Source: Candidatus Iainarchaeum sp.
GTDB lineage: Archaea > Iainarchaeota > Iainarchaeia > Iainarchaeales > DTGL01
Direction: 5' to 3'
Assembly (NCBI GenBank): GCA_017608995.1
Contig: JAFCEU010000008.1
Location: 1 to 28,117 of the forward strand
DNA: 28,117 bases
The translations under genes were made by a program, and so were the position numbers. The notes under the pieces are model-generated. The model did not search any database. It was not told the origin of the DNA and worked only from the letters and a program-made list of their open reading frames with translations. Shown here piece after piece: positions 14,629 through 21,304 of the stretch; the first letter of the stretch is position 1; the number at the start of each line of letters is the position of its first letter.

Positions 14629-14742
14629 CCCGCCTTAGTTTAGTAGCTAGAACGCTCGGCTGTAGGCTCCAAAAAACCGGCCGCCTTGTTATGGCGGTGG
14701 GCGGTTACCGAGAGGTCCCCGGTGCAAATCCGGGAGGCGGGA
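14629..14742 (+). tRNA. tRNA-Tyr (anticodon GTA) with a canonical intron
   Basis: Acceptor CCCGCCT/AGGCGGG with C1:G72, the archaeal tyrosine identity pair. D stem GTTT/GAAC, anticodon stem CTCGG (14655-14659) with CCGAG (14708-14712), anticodon GTA at 14662-14664. The exon halves join as CTGTAG + A. The T loop is TGCAAAT rather than TTCGAAT, so position 55, nearly always T, is G. Discriminator A at 14742, no CCA. Confidence 0.93.
14666..14706 (+). other. tRNA-Tyr intron at position 37/38 (BHB type)
   Basis: 41-nt intron. Central 4-bp helix CTGT (14660-14663, positions 32-35 of the tRNA) with GCGG (14701-14704, using T.G pairs), 3-nt bulges AGG (14664-14666) and TTA (14705-14707), and an internal hairpin CCGCC-TTGTTAT-GGCGG. 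Cutting after the second base of each bulge gives the canonical 37/38 junction. Confidence 0.85.
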
Positions 14743-14874
14743 TTGTACCGAGCACAAAGAACATTTCAGGGGAAGAAGCTCAAAAAAGAGAAGCCAGAAA
14801 GCACGCCGGTTAGAATGAACATTATAGAAAGCCTTATAGCTCCAATACTGCGCTTATTTGGGCTGGGCAGATAG
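14743..14874 (+). CDS. Possible small protein directly behind tRNA-Tyr, 43 aa
   Basis: A frame beginning at TTG 14743, the base after the tRNA discriminator, or at ATG 14815. The first half is very basic (FQGKKLKKEKPES), the end is an amphipathic helix (MNIIESLIAPILRLFGLGR) that could sit on a membrane surface. No Shine-Dalgarno is visible; if real, the message would start at the tRNA 3' cleavage site, giving a leaderless TTG start. The frame is also open through the tRNA antecedent, so chance is possible. Confidence 0.35.
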   Translation: MYRAQRTFQGKKLKKEKPESTPVRMNIIESLIAPILRLFGLGR

Positions 14875-14929
14875 GAACAATATTTAGAAAACTGCAGTAG
14901 CCATATATAAAAATCTATTGATTGTGACA

Positions 14930-15643
14930 TTAGCTGCAAAGTGCATGAACGACTTTTCCAACGCCTTTAGCAAAATCTGTTTTCAATAAAGCGCTAGCAT
15001 TGCCTATCGCATCTTCAAGCTTGCTGTCAAATGGAATACAGCACATAAAGAGCTCTTTAAATTCGCCAAACTCATTGCTTGAATCATCGCGGCTCATATT
15101 TTCAACAATTGCAAAGATGTTAGCGTCCATATCTTTAAGTACAACTAAAAGACGCTTTGCGGTTTCAACCGCAAGCTTAGAAGGCGTTGTAACTATTAAA
15201 AATTCTGCCTTTGGGATACAGCGCATAATGTCTGCGATCAAATTGCACAGGCCAGGTGGCATATCTATTATAAGAAAGTCGAGCTCTGGCCAGCGTATTG
15301 CAGAAAGAAGCTCGATCATTGAGCTAGAAAGCTCGTCACCGCGCAAAGGCAAGCGTGCCTCATCGATGTAAAAAACAATCGACATAAAATGAATGCCTTC
15401 TATTTGCACTGGGATTATTCCATTATCCTCTTCTGGCTCATGAGGCAAAGAACCTATAATCGAATGATCTGAGAGCCCATAAAAATCAAGGTCAAGCAAA
15501 CCTGTTTTGTAGCCTTTTTTTGCTAATTCTAAAGCGAGGGTGCTAGCAATTATGCTTTTTCCAACGCCGCCTTTGCTGCTCGCAACCACAAGTATACGTT
15601 TTATTTTGGAGAATCTTTCATCAATGAGGCTAAGTACAAGCAT
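14930..15643 (-). CDS. Mrp/MinD-like P-loop ATPase lacking the CxxC motif
   Basis: 237 aa, soluble ATPase of the SIMIBI class. Deviant Walker A SSKGGVGKS (residues 22-30), switch I DLDFYGLSD (51-59), and switch II/Walker B IIDMPPGL (125-132), the DMPPG form being typical of Mrp/NBP35/ApbC proteins that carry Fe-S clusters. The region that follows ENMS (181-184), where those proteins normally have CPxC, reads RDDSSNEFGEF, so the cluster-bridging cysteines are missing; CC at 201-202 is not in the usual place. It may therefore be a MinD/FleN-like positioning or regulatory ATPase. Start ATG 15643 has a GGTGCT sequence before it. It lies 44 nt downstream of the winged-helix gene in the same direction and has its own TATA-like CTTTAAATAT at 15682-15691. 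Confidence 0.85.
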   Translation of the reverse strand: MLVLSLIDERFSKIKRILVVASSKGGVGKSIIASTLALELAKKGYKTGLLDLDFYGLSDHSIIGSLPHEPEEDNGIIPVQIEGIHFMSIVFYIDEARLPLRGDELSSSMIELLSAIRWPELDFLIIDMPPGLCNLIADIMRCIPKAEFLIVTTPSKLAVETAKRLLVVLKDMDANIFAIVENMSRDDSSNEFGEFKELFMCCIPFDSKLEDAIGNASALLKTDFAKGVGKVVHALCS

Positions 15644-15687
15644 TTAAGCACCAATTAAAGGTAAATCTAAAATGTACAAAGAGATAT

Positions 15688-16083
15688 TTAAAGCTTTCTT
15701 AACTGTTTATCAATCAGCTCGGCAATCTTCATAAACTTTGTGAAGGTGCGCTCAATATCTTCATAGAGTTCTTCAAGAGTTCTCTCTACAGTGCTTGCTC
15801 TAAGCCTATAGAACCTTCCATTTTTAACAATTAGGCCACTTTCTATGAGCTTATTGAGCTGGTTTATTACTGCGCCGCGGGATTTATTAAGCATTCTGCT
15901 CAGCTCTGTCGAGCTTATTCCTCTTTTCGATTTTATAATCTGTATCAGTATCTCGCGAGCACTATCACAATCATGTGTGCATAATCCCAGAGAATCGCAG
16001 AGCCAGCCAACATAGCGCTCAAAATCATCAGAATATGGCCTCTCAATATAACTTATTCTAACAGAAAACCTCGCGCTTGGCAT
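15688..16083 (-). CDS. Winged helix-turn-helix regulator, probable heat-shock repressor
   Basis: 131 aa. An N-terminal segment with two Cys (CDSLGLCTHDCDSA, about residues 29-42) leads into a winged helix, IIKSKRGISSTELSRMLN and KSRGAVINQLNKLIESGLI (about 49-86), with wing NGRFYRL, and ends in a long coiled-coil-like helix for dimerisation. It is divergent from two hsp20 genes and cdc48. The same association of a small HTH regulator with Hsp20 and an AAA ATPase is known for Archaeoglobus HSR1 and Pyrococcus Phr, both heat-shock repressors, so a similar job is inferred from context, not from close sequence identity. A TATA-like CTTTTTAAAAC (minus strand, 16107-16117) 29 nt before the ATG suggests a leaderless message. 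Confidence 0.85.
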   Translation of the reverse strand: MPSARFSVRISYIERPYSDDFERYVGWLCDSLGLCTHDCDSAREILIQIIKSKRGISSTELSRMLNKSRGAVINQLNKLIESGLIVKNGRFYRLRASTVERTLEELYEDIERTFTKFMKIAELIDKQLRKL

Positions 16084-16139
16084 AATAAAGGATTGGATGA
16101 AAAAAAGTTTTAAAAAGTTTGTCTATAAAATATTGAATA

Positions 16140-16171
16140 TGTCTAAGAAACTTAGACACTTAGGCTTAAGT
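16140..16171. promoter_or_regulatory. Palindromic operator between the HTH regulator and hsp20
   Basis: Perfect 8-bp arms TGTCTAAG-AAA-CTTAGACA at 16140-16158, immediately followed by an overlapping ACTTA-N4-TAAGT at 16158-16171. CTTAG or CTTAA thus occurs three times in 20 nt. It lies upstream of the hsp20 TATA (about 16176-16183) and between both divergent promoters. The form CTAAG-N3-CTTAG recalls the CTAAC-N5-GTTAG operator reported for Archaeoglobus HSR1. Binding by the adjacent regulator is inference. Confidence 0.7.
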
Positions 16172-16175
16172 AAAA

Positions 16176-16212
16176 AATTTATAGAAAAAAGGAGGAATGT
16201 TTAAGGAGGTGA
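16176..16212 (+). promoter_or_regulatory. hsp20 core promoter and perfect Shine-Dalgarno
   Basis: TATA-like AATTTATAG at about 16176-16183, then AAGGAGGTGAT at 16202-16212, a full match to the archaeal 16S anti-SD tail, 4 nt before the TTG start of hsp20. A second GGAGG at 16191-16195 precedes an out-of-frame ATG (16198). The rare TTG start with the strongest SD suggests translation is set by the ribosome site. Confidence 0.65.
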
Positions 16213-16216
16213 TAGC

Positions 16217-16663
16217 TTGCCAAAGCGCTTTTGGGATCCGTTTGAAGAAATGCGAAGAATGCACCGGTATCTCAATAGAATGTTTGCTGGCTTCTTTGAA
16301 AGTGAGCCGTTTGAAGAGCGCTTTGAAAGCAGCATAAGGCAGCCGCTTGCAGATACATGGGAAACAGAGGATGCGGTGTATGCGAGCATAGAACTGCCAG
16401 GCGTAAACAAAGAGGATATAGAAATAAACGTGGTTGATCATGGCTTAGAGATCAAAGCGATGCGCAAAGAGGAAACAAAGGAGCACAAAAAAGGGTTTTA
16501 CAGAATTGAAAGGAACTACGCTGGCTTCTACAAATACATAGCGTTGCCAGAGAACGCAATGCCAGAAAAAGCCGAAGCAGAATATAAGAATGGAATACTG
16601 GAAATCAGAGTGCCCAAAACTAAAGCAAAGGAACCTAGCAAGAGGCGCATAAAGATAAAGTAA
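16217..16663 (+). CDS. Small heat-shock protein Hsp20 (alpha-crystallin domain), copy 1
   Basis: 148 aa cytosolic chaperone that holds unfolding proteins without ATP. N-terminus MPKRFWDPFEEMRRMHRYLN is the flexible substrate-binding arm; the alpha-crystallin domain runs from about 40 to 135 (ADTWETEDAVYASIELPGV, DIEINVVDHGLEIKA, AEAEYKNGILEIRVPK); the C-terminal tail has basic residues and an IKIK end that may replace the IxI anchor. TTG start at 16217 chosen because of the perfect Shine-Dalgarno and because it opens the conserved arm. First gene of a likely hsp20-hsp20-cdc48 group. Confidence 0.95.
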   Translation: MPKRFWDPFEEMRRMHRYLNRMFAGFFESEPFEERFESSIRQPLADTWETEDAVYASIELPGVNKEDIEINVVDHGLEIKAMRKEETKEHKKGFYRIERNYAGFYKYIALPENAMPEKAEAEYKNGILEIRVPKTKAKEPSKRRIKIK

Positions 16664-16718
16664 ATTTATCTTTTTCTTTTATTATAAATAGCTGAAAAGT
16701 TTTACTAGGGTGATTTGA

Positions 16719-17096
16719 ATGTTTGATGATTTTTTTGATGAGTTTGAGAGAATGTTTAGAGAAAGCTGGCCAGAAACAGAAATAAGAGAGACTCGCTACG
16801 CAGGCTACATCGCTCCAGTGTATGATGTATGGGAAAATAACGGCAAGGTGTTTGTTACAGTAGAGCTTCCCGGAGCAGAGGAAAAAGATATTGAGCTCAG
16901 AGTTGAACCCTACAGGCTTATAGTAAAAGCGGAACACCCAAAAAAAAGCGAAAGCGCTTACGGAGGCTACTATCGCGCAATAAGGCTGCCTGCTGCTGTG
17001 AAAGAGCAGCCGATACAGAAAACATTCAAGAACGGAGTGCTTGAGTTAATATTTGAGAAAGACTTCGGAAGAAGGACGAGGATTGAAGTGAAGTAG
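16719..17096 (+). CDS. Small heat-shock protein Hsp20, copy 2
   Basis: 125 aa, shorter and diverged from copy 1. N-terminus MFDDFFDEFERMFRESWPE is amphipathic and acidic; alpha-crystallin domain about 31-115 with VYDVWENNGKVFVTVELPGA, DIELRVEPYRLIVKA and FKNGVLELIFEK. The conserved A-x-x-x-n-G-V-L core is present. The tail is very short and has no IxI anchor, so oligomer form may differ. AGGGTGATTTGA precedes the ATG. A TATA-like TTATTATAAATAG about 35 nt upstream suggests its own promoter besides read-through from copy 1. Confidence 0.94.
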   Translation: MFDDFFDEFERMFRESWPETEIRETRYAGYIAPVYDVWENNGKVFVTVELPGAEEKDIELRVEPYRLIVKAEHPKKSESAYGGYYRAIRLPAAVKEQPIQKTFKNGVLELIFEKDFGRRTRIEVK

Positions 17097-17140
17097 TGTA
17101 ACTAATGGAGTAGATTTGTGAGGTTTTATGGGGTGGTTCT

Positions 17141-19309
17141 GTGAGTGGAAAGAAAAAGGAAAAAGGCGAGGAGAAAAGCATAACGCTTATTGTTTCTGAT
17201 GCTTATAAAATGGATGTGGGCAGAGGTGTGGTTAGGCTTGATTCAAAAGCGTTTGAAGAGCTCGGTTTGGTGGCGGGAGATGCTGTAATAATTAAAGGTA
17301 AGGGCGATGCAGTAGCAATAGTGTGGCGTGCTCGCGGCGAAGATGAAGGTCGCGGAGTAATTAGAATGGATGCGATACTCAGGCATAACGCTGGCGTTTC
17401 TGTTGGCGACAGAGTTGAGGTAAAGAAAATTGAGCCAGAAGAAGCGAAAGAAGTGGTAATAGCTCCAATTGAAGCGGTGCGATTTTCGGGTGATCCAACG
17501 CATTATTTCCACGAGAAGCTCATTGATAAAATTGTTTTGAAGAATACGAAGCTAGCAATAGATGTAATGGGCACTACTTTGCACTATGTGGTAACAAAAA
17601 CTCAGCCGAAAGGCCCAGTAAAGATTACTGAAAACACAAGGCTAATCGTTTCTGAGAAGCAGGTTAAAGCCGAGGCAATGCGAATCCCGGAGGTTACCTA
17701 TGAGGATATAGGCGGCCTGAAGGAAGAAATCGCAATGATAAGAGAAATGGTTGAGCTGCCGATGAAACATCCAGAGGTTTTCGAAAGAATTGGCATAACG
17801 CCGCCGAAAGGCGTGCTGCTTACCGGGCCGCCTGGCTGTGGTAAAACTCTTTTGGCTAAGGCAGTAGCTAACGAAAGTGAGGCGAATTTCTACGCGATAA
17901 ACGGGCCTGAGATTATGAGTAAGTGGTACGGAGAATCAGAAAAGCGCTTACGTGACATATTTGATGAAGCGGAAAAGAATGCGCCAAGTGTTATCTTCAT
18001 AGATGAGATAGATGCTATTGCTCCGAAGCGCGAAGAGGTTACTGGTGAAGTGGAGCGCAGAGTTGTTGCCCAGTTGCTCACTTTAATGGATGGGCTTAAA
18101 AGCAGAGGGCAAGTGGTGGTGATAGCTGCTACAAATAGGCCTGAAGCGCTGGATGAAGCCTTAAGAAGGCCTGGGCGTTTCGATAGAGAAATAGCAATCA
18201 ATGTACCGGATCAGAAGGCGCGTAAAGAGATACTGCAAATACACACGCGAGGAATGCCTTTAGCTAAAGATGTTGATTTGGATAGGCTCGCTGAGATGAC
18301 TATAGGCTACACAGGCGCTGACTTGGAGATGCTCTGTAAAGAGGCTGCAATGAAAGCACTTAAAAAATATCTGCCTGAGCTTAAGAAATATGAGGAAAAA
18401 GTACCTACTGAAGTGTTGGAGAAAATAGAAGTGACAATGCATGATTTCTTGGAAGCGTACAGAAAGATTGAGCCAAGCGCGATGCGCGAGGTTATGATAC
18501 AGAGGCCAAAAACAAGGTGGAGTGACATTGGTGGCTTAGAGAAGGTTAAAAAGCAATTGCGCGAAGCGATAGAATGGCCTCTAAAAAGGCCGGAGCTGTT
18601 CAAGAAAGCTGGGATAAAACCGCCAAAAGGAATACTGCTTTACGGGCCGCCTGGCTGTGGTAAAACTCTTTTGGCTAAGGCAGTAGCTAACGAGAGTGAG
18701 GCGAACTTTATAGCTGTGAAGGGCCCAGAGATTATCAGCAAATGGGTTGGCGAGAGCGAGCGCAATGTGAGAAAAATATTCAGAAGGGCAAGGCAGGTGG
18801 CGCCAAGTATAGTGTTCTTTGATGAGTTTGATGCAATAAGTCAGGTAAGAGGTTCAAGCCTTACAGATGCTACAGAGCGAGTAATAAATCAGTTGCTTAC
18901 AGAGATTGATGGAATAGAAGAGCTTGAAAAGGTGATTGTGATTGCTGCTACAAATAGGCCTGATTTAATTGACCCAGCATTGCTAAGGCCCGGGCGTATC
19001 GATTTGCACATAAAGATACCGATGCCTGATGAGAAAGCGCGCTATGAAATATTCAAAGTGCATACTCGCAACATGCCTCTCGCAAAGGATGTGAGCTTGA
19101 AGAGGCTTGCAGAACTCACCGAAGGGTTCAGCGGAGCAGATATAGAAGCAGTTTGCAGAGAAGCTGGAATGCAAGCGATAAGAGAAGCGATGCGAAAGAA
19201 CTTAAAGGAAATCAAAGTAAAGATGGATTACCTTGAAAAGGCAATAAAGACGATGAAGGAGAGAAAAGAAGGGAGCAAAGAAAGCATAACGCAGCGTGCA
19301 GCTACATAA
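17141..19309 (+). CDS. Cdc48/p97/VAT-type AAA+ ATPase
   Basis: 722 aa hexameric unfoldase, feeding proteins to the proteasome or remodelling complexes. Domains: N double-psi barrel and four-stranded lobe (about 10-190), D1 (about 195-430) with GPPGCGKT (229-236), VIFIDEIDA, pore loop KWYGES; D2 (about 465-690) with GPPGCGKT (502-509), IVFFDEFDA and pore loop KWVGES. Walker B acids and the Arg fingers region RRPGRFD/LRPGRID are present, so both rings look active. The C-terminus (SITQRAAT) lacks an HbYX proteasome-docking tail. GTG start at 17141 follows GGTGGT. The D1 and D2 Walker A blocks share 62 of 63 nucleotides, a sign of gene conversion. Placement after two hsp20 genes suggests heat-shock control. 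Confidence 0.96.
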   Translation: MSGKKKEKGEEKSITLIVSDAYKMDVGRGVVRLDSKAFEELGLVAGDAVIIKGKGDAVAIVWRARGEDEGRGVIRMDAILRHNAGVSVGDRVEVKKIEPEEAKEVVIAPIEAVRFSGDPTHYFHEKLIDKIVLKNTKLAIDVMGTTLHYVVTKTQPKGPVKITENTRLIVSEKQVKAEAMRIPEVTYEDIGGLKEEIAMIREMVELPMKHPEVFERIGITPPKGVLLTGPPGCGKTLLAKAVANESEANFYAINGPEIMSKWYGESEKRLRDIFDEAEKNAPSVIFIDEIDAIAPKREEVTGEVERRVVAQLLTLMDGLKSRGQVVVIAATNRPEALDEALRRPGRFDREIAINVPDQKARKEILQIHTRGMPLAKDVDLDRLAEMTIGYTGADLEMLCKEAAMKALKKYLPELKKYEEKVPTEVLEKIEVTMHDFLEAYRKIEPSAMREVMIQRPKTRWSDIGGLEKVKKQLREAIEWPLKRPELFKKAGIKPPKGILLYGPPGCGKTLLAKAVANESEANFIAVKGPEIISKWVGESERNVRKIFRRARQVAPSIVFFDEFDAISQVRGSSLTDATERVINQLLTEIDGIEELEKVIVIAATNRPDLIDPALLRPGRIDLHIKIPMPDEKARYEIFKVHTRNMPLAKDVSLKRLAELTEGFSGADIEAVCREAGMQAIREAMRKNLKEIKVKMDYLEKAIKTMKERKEGSKESITQRAAT
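17824..17886 (+). repeat. Intragenic direct repeat, copy in cdc48 D1
   Basis: 63 nt encoding the Walker A block [20 protein letters not shown], matched by 18643-18705 at 62 of 63 positions (the one difference is silent, GAA versus GAG). Confidence 0.9.
18643..18705 (+). repeat. Intragenic direct repeat, copy in cdc48 D2
   Basis: Partner of 17824-17886, 819 nt downstream in the same frame. Flanking codons of D1 and D2 diverge normally, so identity is local. A further shared 20-nt block occurs at the sensor region (GCTGCTACAAATAGGCCTGA). Confidence 0.9.
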
Positions 19310-19377
19310 AAAGCTGTTGAATAATATAATGCAAAGCTTGGAACAGAAAAGAATATAAATTATTCAATTCTCTTTTT
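19308..19377. repeat. Hairpin element, copy B, carrying a TATA box
   Basis: Starts at the stop codon of cdc48. TTGAATAAT (19317-19325) pairs with ATTATTCAA (19359-19367) and AAAAAG (19308-19313) with CTTTTT (19372-19377), with an unpaired patch between. It shares with copy A (12360-12435) the left arm TGTTGAATA, the right-arm start GAATATAAAT, and the CTTTTTAA exit. The embedded AATATAAAT is about 31 nt from the ATG of the next gene and the likely promoter. Ends cdc48 and starts the next unit. Confidence 0.6.
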
Positions 19378-19385
19378 AATTTACT

Positions 19386-19583
19386 ATGCCTCGCATAAGG
19401 GTAAGAGAAGGGAGGCCCCTTCCAGAAACTGAAGAAATGAAAGCATGGCGAAAGCAGTATATGGAGATGAGCTTTGAGGAGCATGCAGCAAAACTCAGGG
19501 AGCTTGGCTTAAGCGAAGAGGAAATTGCTGAATTTAAAGAGGTTTGGCTTAAGGAGCGGAAGGAGTTTAAAAATAAAATATAG
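19386..19583 (+). CDS. Small charged helical protein, 65 aa, unknown function
   Basis: 65 aa, highly charged (MPRIRVREGRPLPETEEMKA then KLRELGLSEEEIAEFKEVWL). The segment about 30-50 resembles a short EF-hand-free helix-turn-helix hairpin with the cap LGLSEEEI. No Cys, no membrane segment, no family recognised. A TATA box in hairpin copy B and lack of a Shine-Dalgarno point to a nearly leaderless start at ATG 19386. The mgtC-like gene follows 8 nt later, so the two are probably one operon. Confidence 0.6.
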   Translation: MPRIRVREGRPLPETEEMKAWRKQYMEMSFEEHAAKLRELGLSEEEIAEFKEVWLKERKEFKNKI

Positions 19584-19591
19584 GGGCTCAT

Positions 19592-20035
19592 ATGTACGTA
19601 GGTGAGATTGAGTTAATTGTAAGATTAGTGCTAGCTGCTATTCTTGGCGCAATTATTGGTTTTGAAAGAGAAGCGAAGAATAAGCCCGCAGGCGTAAGAA
19701 CGCATTCGCTTGTGAGCTTGGGTGCTTGTATATTCACATTAGCTTCTATCGGCTTTGGGCTTTTAGATGCGCGCGTTGAGCCTTCGCGAATTGCCGCAGG
19801 CATCGTAACCGGCATAGGCTTTTTGGGTGCTGGCGCAATATTTCGCTCTGAAAATAAGGTTAGTGGTTTAACAACTGCTGCTGATCTCTGGGTTGTTGCG
19901 GCAATTGGCTTGGCTGTCGCTTTGGGCGAGTACTTTATGGCAGTAACTGCAACTGCAATAGCATTCTTCATACTCTACAGCGCAAGGGTTGTTTATATCA
20001 GAAAAAGTAGAAATAGGAAAGCAGGCAAGCGCTAA
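19592..20035 (+). CDS. MgtC/SapB-family membrane protein
   Basis: 147 aa with four transmembrane helices (about residues 5-25, 38-60, 65-85, 100-130). Family signatures: LGAIIGFEREAKNKPAGVRT (residues 18-37), THSLVSLGA, and GIGFLGAGAIFR followed by GLTTAADLWVVAAIGLA. The family is linked to Mg2+ limitation and, in bacteria, to control of the F-type ATPase; in archaea the role is not settled. It has the short form without the C-terminal ACT-like domain of Salmonella MgtC. Convergent with mscS, one base apart. Confidence 0.92.
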   Translation: MYVGEIELIVRLVLAAILGAIIGFEREAKNKPAGVRTHSLVSLGACIFTLASIGFGLLDARVEPSRIAAGIVTGIGFLGAGAIFRSENKVSGLTTAADLWVVAAIGLAVALGEYFMAVTATAIAFFILYSARVVYIRKSRNRKAGKR

Positions 20036-20036
20036 G

Positions 20037-20861
20037 CTATTTTTTCTTGAGCTTTTTAGTCTGAATGCTCATATTAACTATTTCTGAGCTAGCAACTTTG
20101 CGGTTGGGTATTGTAATTAGGTAGTTTTCTTCCGTAAGCAAGCGAGTATGAGTTAAACCAATTTCGTGAACTATGCCTACGCTGCTTCCTATCTTTACCT
20201 TATCGCCAATAACAAAGGGCTGCGATGTAAGTATGGAAACGCCGCCAAAAATATCGGTTATTGTTTCCTTAGCAGCAAACGCAAACGCTAAGCTGCCTAT
20301 GCTCAAGCTTGCAACCAGAGTAGTAATATCGTAGCCCAACTTGGAGAGAATCATCGAAAGCGTTATAACAACTATTGCTGCCTTTGCAACATTCCTTGAG
20401 AAAGAAATGAGTTGATCATCGAGCTGCGTAGCTGTTTTCCTCGCGAGAGGCATCAGATAAAACTTTATAATTGCATCCACCAAACGCCAAAAAATCCAAG
20501 CGATGAAAAGAATTGCTACTGAGGAAACAATAAAATCAACACTAGCCAAAGCACCGGATTCAATACTCAAGAACCTTAAACCAAAATAAACACCAACTAG
20601 AATAAATAGCCAGATTAGCGGCGCAGAAAGCGCTTCTACTACAATATCATCAAACTTATTCTGTGTTTTTACAGCTAGGCTACGCATATAGCGCTTAAAA
20701 ACAAACATAAAGAGCTTGCCGATGATGAAGAAAACTATTATAGAGGAAAGAAATAATATATAGCTGCCAAGGGAAGAGCCCAAAAACTTTTGCGCGAAGA
20801 TGCCTTCCTGCAAGAAAGGCAACGAAGATTCAATCAGCGTAGCATAGGCTCTAGCGATCAT
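20037..20861 (-). CDS. MscS-family mechanosensitive channel, short C-terminus
   Basis: 274 aa tension-gated channel of the cytoplasmic membrane releasing solutes on hypo-osmotic shock. Four to five hydrophobic helices precede the pore-lining segment ITTLVASLSIGSLAFAFAAK (residues about 178-197) and the beta domain (TDIFGGVSILTSQPFVIGD, then VGIVHEIGLTHTRL, ITIPNRK). The protein stops soon after at SIQTKKLKKK, so the alpha/beta portal cage seen in E. coli MscS (after about its residue 185) is missing. The N-terminus is longer than in E. coli MscS. ATG at 20861 with AT-rich promoter-like TTTTTATTATAG (minus strand, about 20873-20885). Confidence 0.9.
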   Translation of the reverse strand: MIARAYATLIESSLPFLQEGIFAQKFLGSSLGSYILFLSSIIVFFIIGKLFMFVFKRYMRSLAVKTQNKFDDIVVEALSAPLIWLFILVGVYFGLRFLSIESGALASVDFIVSSVAILFIAWIFWRLVDAIIKFYLMPLARKTATQLDDQLISFSRNVAKAAIVVITLSMILSKLGYDITTLVASLSIGSLAFAFAAKETITDIFGGVSILTSQPFVIGDKVKIGSSVGIVHEIGLTHTRLLTEENYLITIPNRKVASSEIVNMSIQTKKLKKK

Positions 20862-21045
20862 AATGATACTCTATAATAAAAATATATTAAAAAAGAACAG
20901 TAGATAAGTAAAACAGGCGGGATAGCAAACTATATTCGAAAAAGGAGTGTAAGAGCAATTTAGGTAAGATTTAAAATGGTTTCTCTCAATAAAGATTAAA
21001 TTAGGAAAAAATTTGCTTAGCTATGCGTGTGGCGATTTTTGAATA

Positions 21046-21065
21046 ACCTACATCGCTTGGTAGGT
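21046..21065 (+). other. Hairpin in the rpoH leader
   Basis: ACCTAC-ATCGCTTG-GTAGGT, a perfect 6-bp stem 10 nt before the rpoH GTG start. The gap 20862-21075 otherwise contains AT-rich promoter sequence for mscS and for the polymerase operon and no credible gene. It may tune initiation or be incidental. Confidence 0.35.
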
Positions 21066-21075
21066 AGGCGATACT

Positions 21076-21300
21076 GTGGAAGAAAGAAGGCATTTTCTAG
21101 TTCCAAAGCACAGCATTGTACCGAAGGAGAGGGAAGAGGATATCTTAAAGAGGTTGCATGCAACGAAAGAAATGTTGCCTATCATCCTAAAATCTGATCC
21201 TGCAATAAAAAAGCTTAAAGCAAAGCCAGGGGATATTATAGAAATAGAGCGAGATTCGCCAACCGCAGGCAAAAGCCTTTATTATAGAGTTGTAAGGTGA
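21076..21300 (+). CDS. rpoH: DNA-directed RNA polymerase subunit H (Rpb5 C-terminal-like)
   Basis: 74 aa, the usual size of archaeal RpoH. FLVPKHSIVPKEREEDILKR opens the family pattern and ends with SDPAIKKLKAKPGDIIEIER then SPTAGKSLYYRVVR, the conserved Rpb5 jaw domain. It helps the jaw of RNA polymerase grip downstream DNA. GTG start at 21076. First gene of the polymerase operon, 4 nt before rpoB2. Confidence 0.96.
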   Translation: MEERRHFLVPKHSIVPKEREEDILKRLHATKEMLPIILKSDPAIKKLKAKPGDIIEIERDSPTAGKSLYYRVVR

Positions 21301-21304
21301 GCGG

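Noticed and set aside
16198..16340. ATG frame after GGAGG at the hsp20 leader
   Set aside because: Out of frame with hsp20, spacing to GGAGG only one base, and the product has no sensible composition; the TTG start with full SD is better.
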